This document shows, in pieces, positions 16,349 to 25,227 of a stretch of DNA of 64,000 nt. The stretch's first letter is position 1, and each line of letters begins with the position of its first letter. A program made the translations under genes and the position numbers. The notes under the pieces were generated by a model, which worked only from the letters and a program-made list of their open reading frames with translations, searched no databases and was not told where the DNA came from. Source of the stretch: JAOAGA01 sp964540515 (GTDB lineage Bacteria; CALINM01); contig CAZIMS010000010.1 in NCBI GenBank assembly GCA_964540515.1, forward strand, positions 1-64,000. Reading direction: 5' to 3'.

Positions 16349-17692
16349 TTATTCCAAACCATATTTTTCTAATCTATATAGTAGAACATGTCTTGGAAGG
16401 CCTAAGTATTCTGCTGTCTTAGATTTGTTACCCTTAAACTTTTTTAGAGATAAAAGTATTATATTTTTCTCTAAATCTTCTAAATTAAGTCCTTCTTCCG
16501 GAAGGCTAATATCAAAGCTTTTTCTATCTATATTGTTTATCTCCTGTGGAAGGTCAACAACATCTATAACTCTTGACCTTGCCATTACGCACAATCTATA
16601 AACTATATTCTCAAGCTCTCTTACGTTACCATACCATTCATAATTAATAAGCTTAGCCATGGCCTTTTCGGTAATCTCTATATCCTTAAAGCCATATTTT
16701 TTCATAAAATGCTTAATGAGGTAGGGTATATCCTCCTTTCTTTCTCTTAAGGGAGGTATATTGATAGGAAAGACATTGAGTCTATAAAATAAGTCTTCTC
16801 TAAACTTACCATCTTTTATCAGCTTCGGTAGATTTCTATTAGTTGCTGATAGTACTCTTACGTCTACTTTTATTGGTCTTGAGCTACCTAACTGCTCTAT
16901 CTCGCCTTCCTGAAGAAATCTAAGGAGTTTAGCCTGAATATGATAGGGTATCTCTCCAATCTCATCAAGAAATATAGTGCCTCCATCGGCCATCTGAATC
17001 TTTCCTTTTTTATCGCTCTCTGCGCCCGTAAAGGCACCCCTTTTGTAGCCAAAAAGCTCACTCTCAAAGAGGTTTTCAGGTATGGCAGAACAGTTAATTG
17101 ATAAAAAAGGTTTGTCAGACCTTTTGCTTCTTACATGTATCTCCCTGGCAAAGAGCTCTTTACCAACCCCACTTTCCCCCATAATAATAACAGTTCCATC
17201 GGTAGAAGCTATTTTATCTATAACCTTAAGTATATCTTTTATCTTCTCACTTACTCCTATTATTTCAGGTTTTACAGAGGATCTAACAAAATTTTTTAAA
17301 CTTACATTCTCTATTCTTATCTTCCTAAAGTCTATCGCTTTTTTAACGGTCAACAAAAACTCATCATTATCAAAGGGCTTGGCAATGTAATCAAAGGCAC
17401 CTGCTTTGATAGCTTTAACCGCATCAGGAATGTTTCCAAAGGCAGTAATTATAATAACTGGTACCTCTTCATTAATCTTTTTTATATTTTCAAAGACCTC
17501 ATAGCCATTTAGGGAGGGCAATTTTATATCAGTGATTACAAGGTCATAGTCAGGATTTTTTTCGAAAAGCTTGACACCCCTTAGCCCATCATCACAATGG
17601 TCAATCTCTATCCCCTCCCCTTCCATCATAATCTTTATAATGGAAGCAAGGGATAGATTATCTTCTATAAGCAATACCTTGACAGCATTCAT
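16349..17692 (-). CDS. NtrC-family sigma54-dependent response regulator
   Basis: A 447-residue three-domain activator. The receiver domain (1-120) has Asp55 as the phosphorylation site and Lys105 in AKPF. The AAA+ domain has Walker A GESGVGKE at 172-179, the sigma54-contacting GAFTGA at 219-224 and FLDEIGE as Walker B. A Fis-type helix-turn-helix lies near the end (NKSKTAEYLGLPRHVLLYRL). It follows its kinase gene by 23 bases and precedes the efflux operon. It probably turns on cusCBA when the kinase is active, through the 14-bp inverted repeat downstream. This differs from the OmpR-type CusR of E. coli. Confidence 0.92.
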   Translation of the reverse strand: MNAVKVLLIEDNLSLASIIKIMMEGEGIEIDHCDDGLRGVKLFEKNPDYDLVITDIKLPSLNGYEVFENIKKINEEVPVIIITAFGNIPDAVKAIKAGAFDYIAKPFDNDEFLLTVKKAIDFRKIRIENVSLKNFVRSSVKPEIIGVSEKIKDILKVIDKIASTDGTVIIMGESGVGKELFAREIHVRSKRSDKPFLSINCSAIPENLFESELFGYKRGAFTGAESDKKGKIQMADGGTIFLDEIGEIPYHIQAKLLRFLQEGEIEQLGSSRPIKVDVRVLSATNRNLPKLIKDGKFREDLFYRLNVFPINIPPLRERKEDIPYLIKHFMKKYGFKDIEITEKAMAKLINYEWYGNVRELENIVYRLCVMARSRVIDVVDLPQEINNIDRKSFDISLPEEGLNLEDLEKNIILLSLKKFKGNKSKTAEYLGLPRHVLLYRLEKYGLE

Positions 17693-17715
17693 AATTTCAA
17701 TCTCATAACTAATTA

Positions 17716-18849
17716 CTACAACTCATAGGTAGGCAGTTTTATTATAAACTTAGCTCCCCCATCATTTACAACAAAAATATCACCATTATGCTCTTTGATT
17801 ATCTTATGAGCTATTGTAAGCCCCAACCCCGTACCTCTATCCTTTGTGGTAAAAAAGGGCTCGAAAATTTTCTCTCTGATAGACTCATCAATGCCATAGC
17901 CGTTATCGGAGATCTCAAAAAACAAGTGATTATCCCTATAATAACTCTCTATAGATACAATACCTTGATAATCTAAATCCTCACTACTCTCTATACAATT
18001 TAGAATTACATTAATTAGAGCCTGTTTGAGAGAGTCTTTATCACCCACTAAGTACATATCCTCATTAAGTGAAGAGGTACTTTTTATTAACACATTCTTT
18101 TTATTCTTACAGGTTAGATTTACTAACTCGAGAATTTCTTCAAAAAACTCCTTTACCTTTATCTTAATCTCTTTACCCTTCTCTATCCTTGCATACTGCA
18201 AAAACCTCTCAACAAAATTATTCAACCTGTCTATCTCAGAGGTTACTACATTCAAAATTCTCTCATCTCTATTCCCAGATTTAATTAGATTTACCCCCGA
18301 CCTTATAGCAGCAAGGGGATTTCTAATTTCATGGGCAATCCCAGCTGTTAACTGACCTAATACCCTTAATCTATCTACCCTTGCCATCTCTTTTTCTAAA
18401 CTTATTTTTTCATCGATACTTTTCTCTAACAAGATGAGAGAGTTTCTTAGTTCTTCTGTTAATTGCCTTAGTTTTTCTTTCTCAAGATAAAGTCTCTGAG
18501 AAAAAAGACCCGAAAAAATACCAATAGTATACATCATCACAATCTCTAAAAAAGGTCTTAGTAAGTCTAAATCTTTCACGCCCAGAAGAATTAGATAACT
18601 TTTTGGGTTATAAATTAAAGACAGTAAGAAAGCAGAAAAGATGCCACCTAATAAACCAAATTTATGGGCTGAGTAAATAATAATTAGATAGAAAAGATAA
18701 TAATGGAGAAAGTGAATTATATGGTGAAATGAGACATGACTTCGTAAATGAAAATAGCTAACCAAAAAGGTTGCAAATAAAGCAATATAAAAATCCTTTT
18801 TAGTTCCTGGAATGTAATAGGTAAAAAGTCTTTTTTTGAGAGAACTCAT
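17716..18849 (-). CDS. Membrane sensor histidine kinase
   Basis: A 377-residue kinase. Residues 20-118 form about four membrane segments with short loops and a cluster of histidines between 34 and 49 (HLRSHVSFHHIIHFLHYY). A coiled coil follows at 122-155, then the dimerisation/phospho-acceptor helix with His173 in GIAHEIRNPLAAI. The catalytic domain holds an ILNCIESSED N-box and a DNGYGIDE and GTGLGL nucleotide site. No PAS or HAMP domain is seen. It is encoded just before an NtrC-type regulator and the metal-efflux operon. Metal sensing by the histidines is plausible but unproven, as similar His-bearing membrane sensors occur in kinases of unknown signal. Confidence 0.9.
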   Translation of the reverse strand: MSSLKKRLFTYYIPGTKKDFYIALFATFLVSYFHLRSHVSFHHIIHFLHYYLFYLIIIYSAHKFGLLGGIFSAFLLSLIYNPKSYLILLGVKDLDLLRPFLEIVMMYTIGIFSGLFSQRLYLEKEKLRQLTEELRNSLILLEKSIDEKISLEKEMARVDRLRVLGQLTAGIAHEIRNPLAAIRSGVNLIKSGNRDERILNVVTSEIDRLNNFVERFLQYARIEKGKEIKIKVKEFFEEILELVNLTCKNKKNVLIKSTSSLNEDMYLVGDKDSLKQALINVILNCIESSEDLDYQGIVSIESYYRDNHLFFEISDNGYGIDESIREKIFEPFFTTKDRGTGLGLTIAHKIIKEHNGDIFVVNDGGAKFIIKLPTYEL

Positions 18850-18946
18850 AAAAAAACTCTCTTTAAATATACAACAAATAAAAGATTTTAAATAAGTAGA
18901 TTTTTTATAGAAGAGTGTCTATTGATTATTAAGAGAATATTAAAGA

Positions 18947-18976
18947 CCCATCCGAAGTTTTTTAACCTCGGATGGG
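18947..18976 (-). terminator. Hairpin terminator of the acetate-permease operon
   Basis: Stem CCCATCCGA/TCGGATGGG with a 12-base loop, 9 bases after the actP stop; on the minus strand a T-rich stretch follows. It separates actP from the kinase gene. Confidence 0.75.
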
Positions 18977-18985
18977 ATTAAGTAT

Positions 18986-20695
18986 TTATTCAGCTCCGAC
19001 ACCTAAGTAGGTACGCACCTTTTCTTCTTCGAACTTTTTCTGTGCTTCTTTATCTGGAACAGCAATCGAAAACAACCAGCCTACAAAGAATGAGATTATT
19101 AAAGAAAAAACAGCAGGATTTTTCATTGGAAAGATGGCTTTAGGCATCTTAGACATGATATCTTCTTTCTGTTTAGTAAAAGCGTCTTCTAAGGCTTTTA
19201 GTTGAACCTCTAAATTTAACTTATTCTCTATAGAAGCAACGGCAACTTGACTTTTTAAAGCCTCTATTTGTGGTTTAACTCTTGATTCAAGTTCACCAAC
19301 CTCTTTGAGAACTGCTGCCTTTTCTTTTGCGTGAAAAACATCAACCCAAACAGTAGGGCTTAAAACAATTAAGGTTGTTGCTGTAAGAGAACCAATTATT
19401 ATTGAAGCAACTGCACCAGCAGTGGAAAACTTTTTCCAGAGAATTGAAAGAAGAAGTGCAGGGAAGTTACCACTGGCAGCTATAGCAAAGGCAAGGCCAA
19501 CCATAAAGGCTACGTTTTGTCCTTTGAAAAGTATTCCGAGACCAATAGCTACAACACCAAATATTATTGTTGCTATTCTTGCAACCTTAACCTGCTCTGC
19601 CTCATCGGCATGACCCTGTTTGATTACATTTACATAAATATCATGAGCCATAGTGGAGGCTGCAGCTAAGGTAAGACCTGCAACAACAGCAAGAATTGTA
19701 GCGAAGGCAACTGCTGCAATAAATCCCATAAAGGGTGCTCCGCCTAACTCACTTGCTAACTGAAGAGCTGCCATATTTCCACCTTTATCTATGCCTCTTA
19801 TAACATCTTGCCCCGTAAGCCCATTTTTTGCCAACAAAACTGCTGCAGAAAAACCAACAATTGGGATAATTATATAAAAATAGCCAATGAAAGAGGTGGC
19901 GTATATAACTGACTTTCTTGCCTCTTTAGCATCTGGTACGGTATAAAATCTCATCAATATATGAGGAAGACCAAGCAAACCTAACATTAATGCAAGTCCG
20001 AGAGAGAAGGCATCGAGAGGATTTGTAACTAACCCACCTGGTTCTAACATCTTTGTTCCATAAAGGTTTTGTACCTCTGCGTATAAATTGGCTGGATTAA
20101 AACCAAACTTAGCTAAACTAAGAATTGTAAGTATTGTTACTCCACCTAAAAGAAGAACTGCTTTTATTATTTGAACCCAGGTCGTTGCAAGCATACCACC
20201 AAAAAGCACGTATACAAGCATAACAATACCAACGATTATTTCTGCTGTTTCATAGGGGATATTAAACATCATCTTAATTAGATTACCAGATCCAACCATC
20301 TGAGCAATAGTATAGGCTAAAACGGTTAGAATGCTTCCTATGGCCGCAGCAACACGTATAGGTTTTTGCTTAAGCCTAAAGGCAACAACATCAGCAAATG
20401 TAAACTTACCTAAATTTCTTAAAGGTTCTGCAATAAGAAACATTAAAGCAGGCCAACCAACAAGCCAGCCTGTGGCATAAATCATCCCATCATAACCACT
20501 TAAAGCAACCATTCCTGCTATCCCAAGGAATGATGCTGCAGACATATAGTCACCCGCTAGTGCTAAACCATTCTGAAAACCTGTAACACTTCTTCCCGCT
20601 GCATAAAATTCACTGGTTGTCTTTGTCTTTTTGGCAGCCCAGTAAGTAATAGCAAGGGTGAGAAAAATAAATATTAAGAAAAAGGTTATTGCCAT
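18986..20695 (-). CDS. actP: ActP-type acetate/cation symporter with extra coiled-coil insert
   Basis: A 569-residue member of the sodium:solute symporter family. EFYAAGRSVTGFQNGLALAG followed by DYMSAASFLGIAG, and GWLVGWPALMFLIAEPLRN, are the ActP/SSS signature regions; about thirteen membrane helices are expected. It imports acetate or a similar short carboxylate with a cation. Between the last two helices, after SPTVWVDVF, there is a hydrophilic, Glu/Lys-rich stretch of some 65 residues, about 455-525, with heptad character. The usual ActP sequence passes almost directly to AIFPxKNPA at this point. The gene follows the DUF485 gene by 48 bases, the usual pairing. Confidence 0.9.
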   Translation of the reverse strand: MAITFFLIFIFLTLAITYWAAKKTKTTSEFYAAGRSVTGFQNGLALAGDYMSAASFLGIAGMVALSGYDGMIYATGWLVGWPALMFLIAEPLRNLGKFTFADVVAFRLKQKPIRVAAAIGSILTVLAYTIAQMVGSGNLIKMMFNIPYETAEIIVGIVMLVYVLFGGMLATTWVQIIKAVLLLGGVTILTILSLAKFGFNPANLYAEVQNLYGTKMLEPGGLVTNPLDAFSLGLALMLGLLGLPHILMRFYTVPDAKEARKSVIYATSFIGYFYIIIPIVGFSAAVLLAKNGLTGQDVIRGIDKGGNMAALQLASELGGAPFMGFIAAVAFATILAVVAGLTLAAASTMAHDIYVNVIKQGHADEAEQVKVARIATIIFGVVAIGLGILFKGQNVAFMVGLAFAIAASGNFPALLLSILWKKFSTAGAVASIIIGSLTATTLIVLSPTVWVDVFHAKEKAAVLKEVGELESRVKPQIEALKSQVAVASIENKLNLEVQLKALEDAFTKQKEDIMSKMPKAIFPMKNPAVFSLIISFFVGWLFSIAVPDKEAQKKFEEEKVRTYLGVGAE

Positions 20696-20743
20696 ACTCC
20701 CCCCAGTTTATATTTTTTATAAAATCTTAAACATATTTTAAAC

Positions 20744-21043
20744 TTATACAAGCTCCTTCTTTAACTCAGCTACAGTCTTATCGTAGGAGTTGTTAGCCCA
20801 CAATACATAAATCACCGTTAGTAACCATGAACCTATTATTACTCCAACCCCCATAATAATTCCAATATTAGTAGCAACACCTATCTTGACTTTTAAAACA
20901 TCTTTTGCATAACCAATCATACCAATATAACCGTAATAAAATAAAAACAGAAAAAACGTTAATACAAAACTCACCATCCATCTCTTTGTTACGAGCTTCT
21001 TAAACTTTTCAGAGTTAACAATCTCTTCTGCAGATTTTGCCAT
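20744..21043 (-). CDS. DUF485 small membrane protein (YjcH-like)
   Basis: A 99-residue protein with two membrane segments (about 23-45 and 58-82) and the DUF485 pattern: an N-terminal FKKLVTKRW, then a charged C-terminus YDKTVAELKKEL. In many bacteria it is encoded next to acetate permeases (yjcH-actP) and presumably helps the transporter; the mechanism is unknown. It has a strong AAGGAGGTG ribosome site and a promoter about 80 bases upstream, and is the first gene of the two-gene operon. Confidence 0.88.
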   Translation of the reverse strand: MAKSAEEIVNSEKFKKLVTKRWMVSFVLTFFLFLFYYGYIGMIGYAKDVLKVKIGVATNIGIIMGVGVIIGSWLLTVIYVLWANNSYDKTVAELKKELV

Positions 21044-21102
21044 ATTATCACCTCCTTTTTGTTTTGCTATAAATGTGTATTTAAAAAATAAAACATATTA
21101 AA

Positions 21103-21119
21103 TACTGATTTATACAGTA
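21103..21119. promoter_or_regulatory. 17-bp dyad over the actP-operon -10, candidate operator
   Basis: TACTG-N7-CAGTA is a perfect 5-bp inverted repeat overlapping the -10 element and start site, a usual repressor position. I cannot assign it to a known regulator. Confidence 0.4.
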
Positions 21120-21142
21120 AATTAATGTTTTATTTTTGTCAA
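21114..21142 (-). promoter_or_regulatory. Promoter of the DUF485-actP operon
   Basis: On the minus strand TTGACA (21142-21137), a 17-base spacer and TACTGT (21119-21114). The start would be near 21107, about 64 bases before the DUF485 ATG. Confidence 0.6.
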
Positions 21143-21219
21143 GAATATTATTTTTAAAACAAAAAAATTTTAATCTTTATGATTGAAAATTCTAAATATA
21201 TTAAAATGATGTATTTCTA

Positions 21220-23343
21220 TTAACCAACTTTAATGTATTGAAAATCTCTGTTGAAATAGACCTTTAGTATTTTCTTTATGAATTTTATATATTCTTGATT
21301 GGGAGACTTAAAATAGTTTTCCGTGTTTGTCTTCATCTTTTCGATAATATCTGTATCTTTTAATATATTTACAAACCTAAAGTCTGGCATACCCGACTGT
21401 CTAGTCCCCATTATCTCACCAGGACCTCTAAGCTGTAGATCAAACTCTGCCAATTTAAAGCCATCTAAGTTATCTCTAAAAAAAATTAATCTCTCTCTCC
21501 CCTCCTTGCTCAGCCTTTTAATATCTACAAGTACAATACAAAAAGATTGATCCCCACCACGACCAATTCTACCCCTTAATTGGTGTAACTGAGAAAGACC
21601 AAACCTCTCTCCGTGTTCTATTATCATCACTGTTGATTTTGGCACATCTACACCTACCTCTATTACAGTAGTTGACACAAGTATGTTTATCTTGCTCTTT
21701 TTAAAATTATCCATTATAGCTTCTTTTTCTTCCGTGCTAACTTTACCGTGAAGAAGAGCTACCTCATATTGTGAAAATCTTTCTTTAACCACTTCATACA
21801 TCTCTTTAGCCGATTTTAAATCTAACTGATTTTCTTCTTCTATAACAGGATAAACTATATAGGATTGAAAACCTTTCTTTATCTCTTCTTCAAGCAGCTT
21901 GAAGGCTCTTTCTCGTTGATTTTCTGGATACAAGATTGTTTTGATGGGTTTTCTCCCTGGTGGTAACTCATCTATGGTCGACAAATCAAGATCTCCATAT
22001 AAAGTCATAATGAGGGTCCTTGGAATGGGTGTAGCAGTCATGTATAAGATATGGGGATTATTCCCCTTCTTAATTAGTAGATTTCTCTGTTCAACACCAA
22101 ATCTGTGTTGTTCATCAATAATAGCAAGTCCAAGGTCATAAAAACTAACATTTTCTTGGATAAGTGAGTGGGTGCCTATAATGATATTAGTATCACCTTT
22201 CTCCACAGTCTTAAGTATATCCTCCTTTTCCTTTTTCTTAAGGGAAGAGGTAATTAGATGGGTATTTATCTTAAAATCTTTTAGAAATCTTTTTACATTT
22301 AAATAATGCTGCTCTGCTAGAATCTCTGTAGGAACCATAAAGGCTACCTGTTTACCTGCTTCAACTACCATCAAGGCAGAACACAAAGCAACAAGAGTTT
22401 TACCAGAACCTACATCACCCTGTAGCAACCTATGCATAGGCTTATCTTTTAATAAATCTGACCTTATCTCCTCAATGACCTTAATCTGTGCCTTTGTAAG
22501 AGAAAATCCTAAGGTCTCTATAAGCTTTTTTAAGAGATTTTCAGAAAATTCTAAAGGCTTAATCTTTACCCTTTCTATTTCTTTTCTCTTCTCTATAAAA
22601 ATAGAAAAAAATAGAAAAAGTTCTTCAAAAATTAAAGACTGATGATAAATATTTCTTCTATTCTCCCAACTATCCCTATCAAAATTATCTTGTGGGAAAT
22701 GAACATTTAAAAGGGCTTCACCTGTATCAACTATAGAGAAAACTCTTTTTACCTCTTCAGGAAGTAAAGATTTTAAGATTTTTCTTCCCTCTAATAGTAC
22801 ATTATAAATAATCTTCCTGTAGATCTTCTCACTAATGCTCTGAGGAAGTCCATAGTAACAGGGCAGAATCTTTATCTTCTCATTATCATTTGATAACTCT
22901 TCTTTCTCGATTTCTGGATGGGGGATCTCTTTAAAACCTCTAAAGACTTTTACTTTGCCAAAAATATTTATCTGATTATCCTTATTGAGATTTTCCTTGA
23001 CGAACTGTGGTGGGTCGTAAAACCATCTTAAGGTTAGATAACCTGTGCCATCTGTGACAAGAGCTGTATAACCTTTTTGCCTCTTGTTTAGAAAACCCTT
23101 TGGTATCCAGATTCCACTGTTTAATGTTTTAACCTTAAGATAAGCATAATCACCATCTCTTAACTCTGATATCTTTTTGATTCTTCTTTTATCAATCCAT
23201 TGATAGGGGGTATTAAAGATTATATCTCTAACTAACTTAATACCTTTCTTTTCAAGGACTAAGGCCGTTTTCTCTCCAACTCCTTTAAAATTTCTGAGGG
23301 AGCTGTTAAGAAACTTCTCAATCCGATCCAAATCCTCCATCAT
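21220..23343 (-). CDS. recG: ATP-dependent DNA helicase RecG
   Basis: A 707-residue RecG, which remodels stalled replication forks and branched DNA. An N-terminal HhH-like GVGEKTALVL (21-30) and an OB-fold wedge domain (about 60-150) precede the helicase core. The core has Walker A GDVGSGKT at 309-316, the DEQH box at 410-413, TATPIPRT, and a second core ending in HQLRGRIGRG followed by the RecG TRG-like LRGPGEIMGTRQSGMPDF. Length is normal. It overlaps the upstream lipoprotein gene by 4 bases, making it the last gene of a carB-greA-lipoprotein-recG run. Confidence 0.95.
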   Translation of the reverse strand: MMEDLDRIEKFLNSSLRNFKGVGEKTALVLEKKGIKLVRDIIFNTPYQWIDKRRIKKISELRDGDYAYLKVKTLNSGIWIPKGFLNKRQKGYTALVTDGTGYLTLRWFYDPPQFVKENLNKDNQINIFGKVKVFRGFKEIPHPEIEKEELSNDNEKIKILPCYYGLPQSISEKIYRKIIYNVLLEGRKILKSLLPEEVKRVFSIVDTGEALLNVHFPQDNFDRDSWENRRNIYHQSLIFEELFLFFSIFIEKRKEIERVKIKPLEFSENLLKKLIETLGFSLTKAQIKVIEEIRSDLLKDKPMHRLLQGDVGSGKTLVALCSALMVVEAGKQVAFMVPTEILAEQHYLNVKRFLKDFKINTHLITSSLKKKEKEDILKTVEKGDTNIIIGTHSLIQENVSFYDLGLAIIDEQHRFGVEQRNLLIKKGNNPHILYMTATPIPRTLIMTLYGDLDLSTIDELPPGRKPIKTILYPENQRERAFKLLEEEIKKGFQSYIVYPVIEEENQLDLKSAKEMYEVVKERFSQYEVALLHGKVSTEEKEAIMDNFKKSKINILVSTTVIEVGVDVPKSTVMIIEHGERFGLSQLHQLRGRIGRGGDQSFCIVLVDIKRLSKEGRERLIFFRDNLDGFKLAEFDLQLRGPGEIMGTRQSGMPDFRFVNILKDTDIIEKMKTNTENYFKSPNQEYIKFIKKILKVYFNRDFQYIKVG

Positions 23344-24782
23344 TTTCTTATATCAATTATTTTAAGGCTCACTCTACCTAAATATAGAGATATGTCCTCT
23401 GTGTTTTCTTCTTCAGTAAGTTTTATGTGAGTTGGATTTGCAGGGAACTCCCCAAAGGTAGCATCTATTGGTACAAAATAGCCATCAAGATACACCTCAT
23501 TCCAGGCATGGTAAAGAAAACTTTTATTTTCTGCAGAATAAACAATACCACCTACTAATTTTGCTGGTATATTAAGGCTTCTTAGCAAAGCAGCTGTTAG
23601 CATTGAATGGGCTTCACACTCTCCCTCTTTTGTCTTTAATACTTCAAGGGCAGACATCCTATCTTTTAGAGACTTTTTAATATTTTTATTCACCCACTCT
23701 ACAACTTTTTTAACCTTTTCTCTGTCTGTTTTTAAACCTCCCACGATCTTTTTTGCTGTTTCTATAATATCTTTGTCATTACTTTGTATTTTTGGAGTTG
23801 CCTTAAGATACTTATCAATAGAAACCTTATCATCTTTTTTTACAAGGGGGTTAATAGATGTTTGAATTATAATTTTCTTCCCTTCTTTTTTCACCTGCTG
23901 ATATTGAGAGCTTGGCGGCAAAACAGCTTCTACCCCTGAGAGTTCAAAGATAATCTCTTTAATATCTTCAATCTTCTCATTAAGGACCGTGGGGATAGAA
24001 ATATAAGTAAGTATGTCATAAATAGATGTGGTATCCTCAATTTTAACAGCCTCTTCTTTAGACATTTTTTTCAAAGTAAACCCCTGCAGGGACTCTTCTT
24101 TATAAATACTTCCATCCTCATAGACATGGCTTGTTATATTTATATTTCCTAAGGTTTGTTTAAGGGGGTATATCTTGCTCTTTTTTTCTATAATTGGTTT
24201 AGCAACTTCAACTTTTAAGTTTTCAACCTTTTGCATTGCCTCGACATATACCCTGAAGTTATAAATCTTTCCTTCTTTAATCCCTTCTTTCAAAACTATG
24301 AAACCAGCTGCCGATAGAGGGATTGTGTCTGCTGATAGCTTCTCCTCTGTATATCTGCCTGCAGAAAAGGTTCTTAAGATTAAGTTATCTCCTTTCTTAA
24401 CTCCCTTTATCTCCAGCTCTGACTCCCCTATCTTTTGAGTATAATGAAAATAGATAGGTTTGTATGATTGTGACAGCACTATCTCTTCTTTTAAGATTGT
24501 ATATATCTTTTCCTGACCTAAATCTAACCTTATCAAACCTGTCCCTGATACAAAGTAGGCAAGCTCATTTTCTAATAAGATATCGCTTGCAGTCCCCTGA
24601 AAATAGCCTATTTTTTTATCATTAAAAAATAGACCTAAATACTCATCTTTTATAATCTTCTTAATCTCAAAGTTTGGTTTAACAAAGTCAGAACTTTCCC
24701 CTTTATTGCAAGAAAGTAAAACAAGAAAAAGAAGTAATAGAAGCCTATAGACTTTAGGGCTTTTCAATAGATAGAACCTCAA
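23340..24782 (-). CDS. Transglutaminase-like lipoprotein
   Basis: A 480-residue exported protein with a lipobox (LVLLSC, Cys25) after a hydrophobic stretch at 13-24. The C-terminal domain, about 340-460, is a transglutaminase-like cysteine-protease fold with a visible triad: Cys389 in GECEAHS, His425 in LYHAW and Asp440 in PIDATFGE. The middle part is beta-rich with no family I recognise. Such proteins act in the periplasm or on the surface, as peptidases or amidases, with unknown substrates. Its first 29 bases overlap the end of greA; a later start would lose the lipobox. Confidence 0.82.
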   Translation of the reverse strand: MRFYLLKSPKVYRLLLLLFLVLLSCNKGESSDFVKPNFEIKKIIKDEYLGLFFNDKKIGYFQGTASDILLENELAYFVSGTGLIRLDLGQEKIYTILKEEIVLSQSYKPIYFHYTQKIGESELEIKGVKKGDNLILRTFSAGRYTEEKLSADTIPLSAAGFIVLKEGIKEGKIYNFRVYVEAMQKVENLKVEVAKPIIEKKSKIYPLKQTLGNINITSHVYEDGSIYKEESLQGFTLKKMSKEEAVKIEDTTSIYDILTYISIPTVLNEKIEDIKEIIFELSGVEAVLPPSSQYQQVKKEGKKIIIQTSINPLVKKDDKVSIDKYLKATPKIQSNDKDIIETAKKIVGGLKTDREKVKKVVEWVNKNIKKSLKDRMSALEVLKTKEGECEAHSMLTAALLRSLNIPAKLVGGIVYSAENKSFLYHAWNEVYLDGYFVPIDATFGEFPANPTHIKLTEEENTEDISLYLGRVSLKIIDIRK

Positions 24783-25227
24783 ACTCCTTCACTCCAATGG
24801 GTACCTGAATCTTTACTACATCCCCCGCACTCTTACCTATTAATGCCTTACCAATAGGTGATGTATAAGAAATCTTACCTGCCTTTACATCGGACTCATC
24901 CTCAGATACAATCTGATATGTAAACTCTTCATCGGTATTAAGATCAAGAACAGTAACTTTCAGTCCAAAGGCAACCTTATCAGTCTTTAGGGTACTTGGG
25001 TCAATTATTACTGCCTTAGCAAGCTTACCCTCCAACTCGCTTATTTTTGCCTCTATGAGCCCCTGTCTATTCCTTGCGGCATCATATTCCGCATTTTCGG
25101 ATAAATCACCATGAGCCCTAGCCTCGGCAATATCTTTAATTACCTTGGGTCTCTCGACCTTTTTTAAATGTTCCAACTCATTCCTTAGCTTTTCATAACA
25201 CTCTTTGGTCATAGGGTATCTATCCAT
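24754..25227 (-). CDS. greA: Transcription elongation factor GreA
   Basis: A 157-residue GreA that rescues backtracked RNA polymerase. The N-terminal coiled coil has the acidic tip in GDLSENAEYDAARNRQ (about 41-56). The C-terminal FKBP-like domain ends SPIGKALIGKSAGDVVKIQV. Its ATG overlaps the carB stop by one base (TAATG), so translation is coupled. Confidence 0.95.
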   Translation of the reverse strand: MDRYPMTKECYEKLRNELEHLKKVERPKVIKDIAEARAHGDLSENAEYDAARNRQGLIEAKISELEGKLAKAVIIDPSTLKTDKVAFGLKVTVLDLNTDEEFTYQIVSEDESDVKAGKISYTSPIGKALIGKSAGDVVKIQVPIGVKEFEVLSIEKP

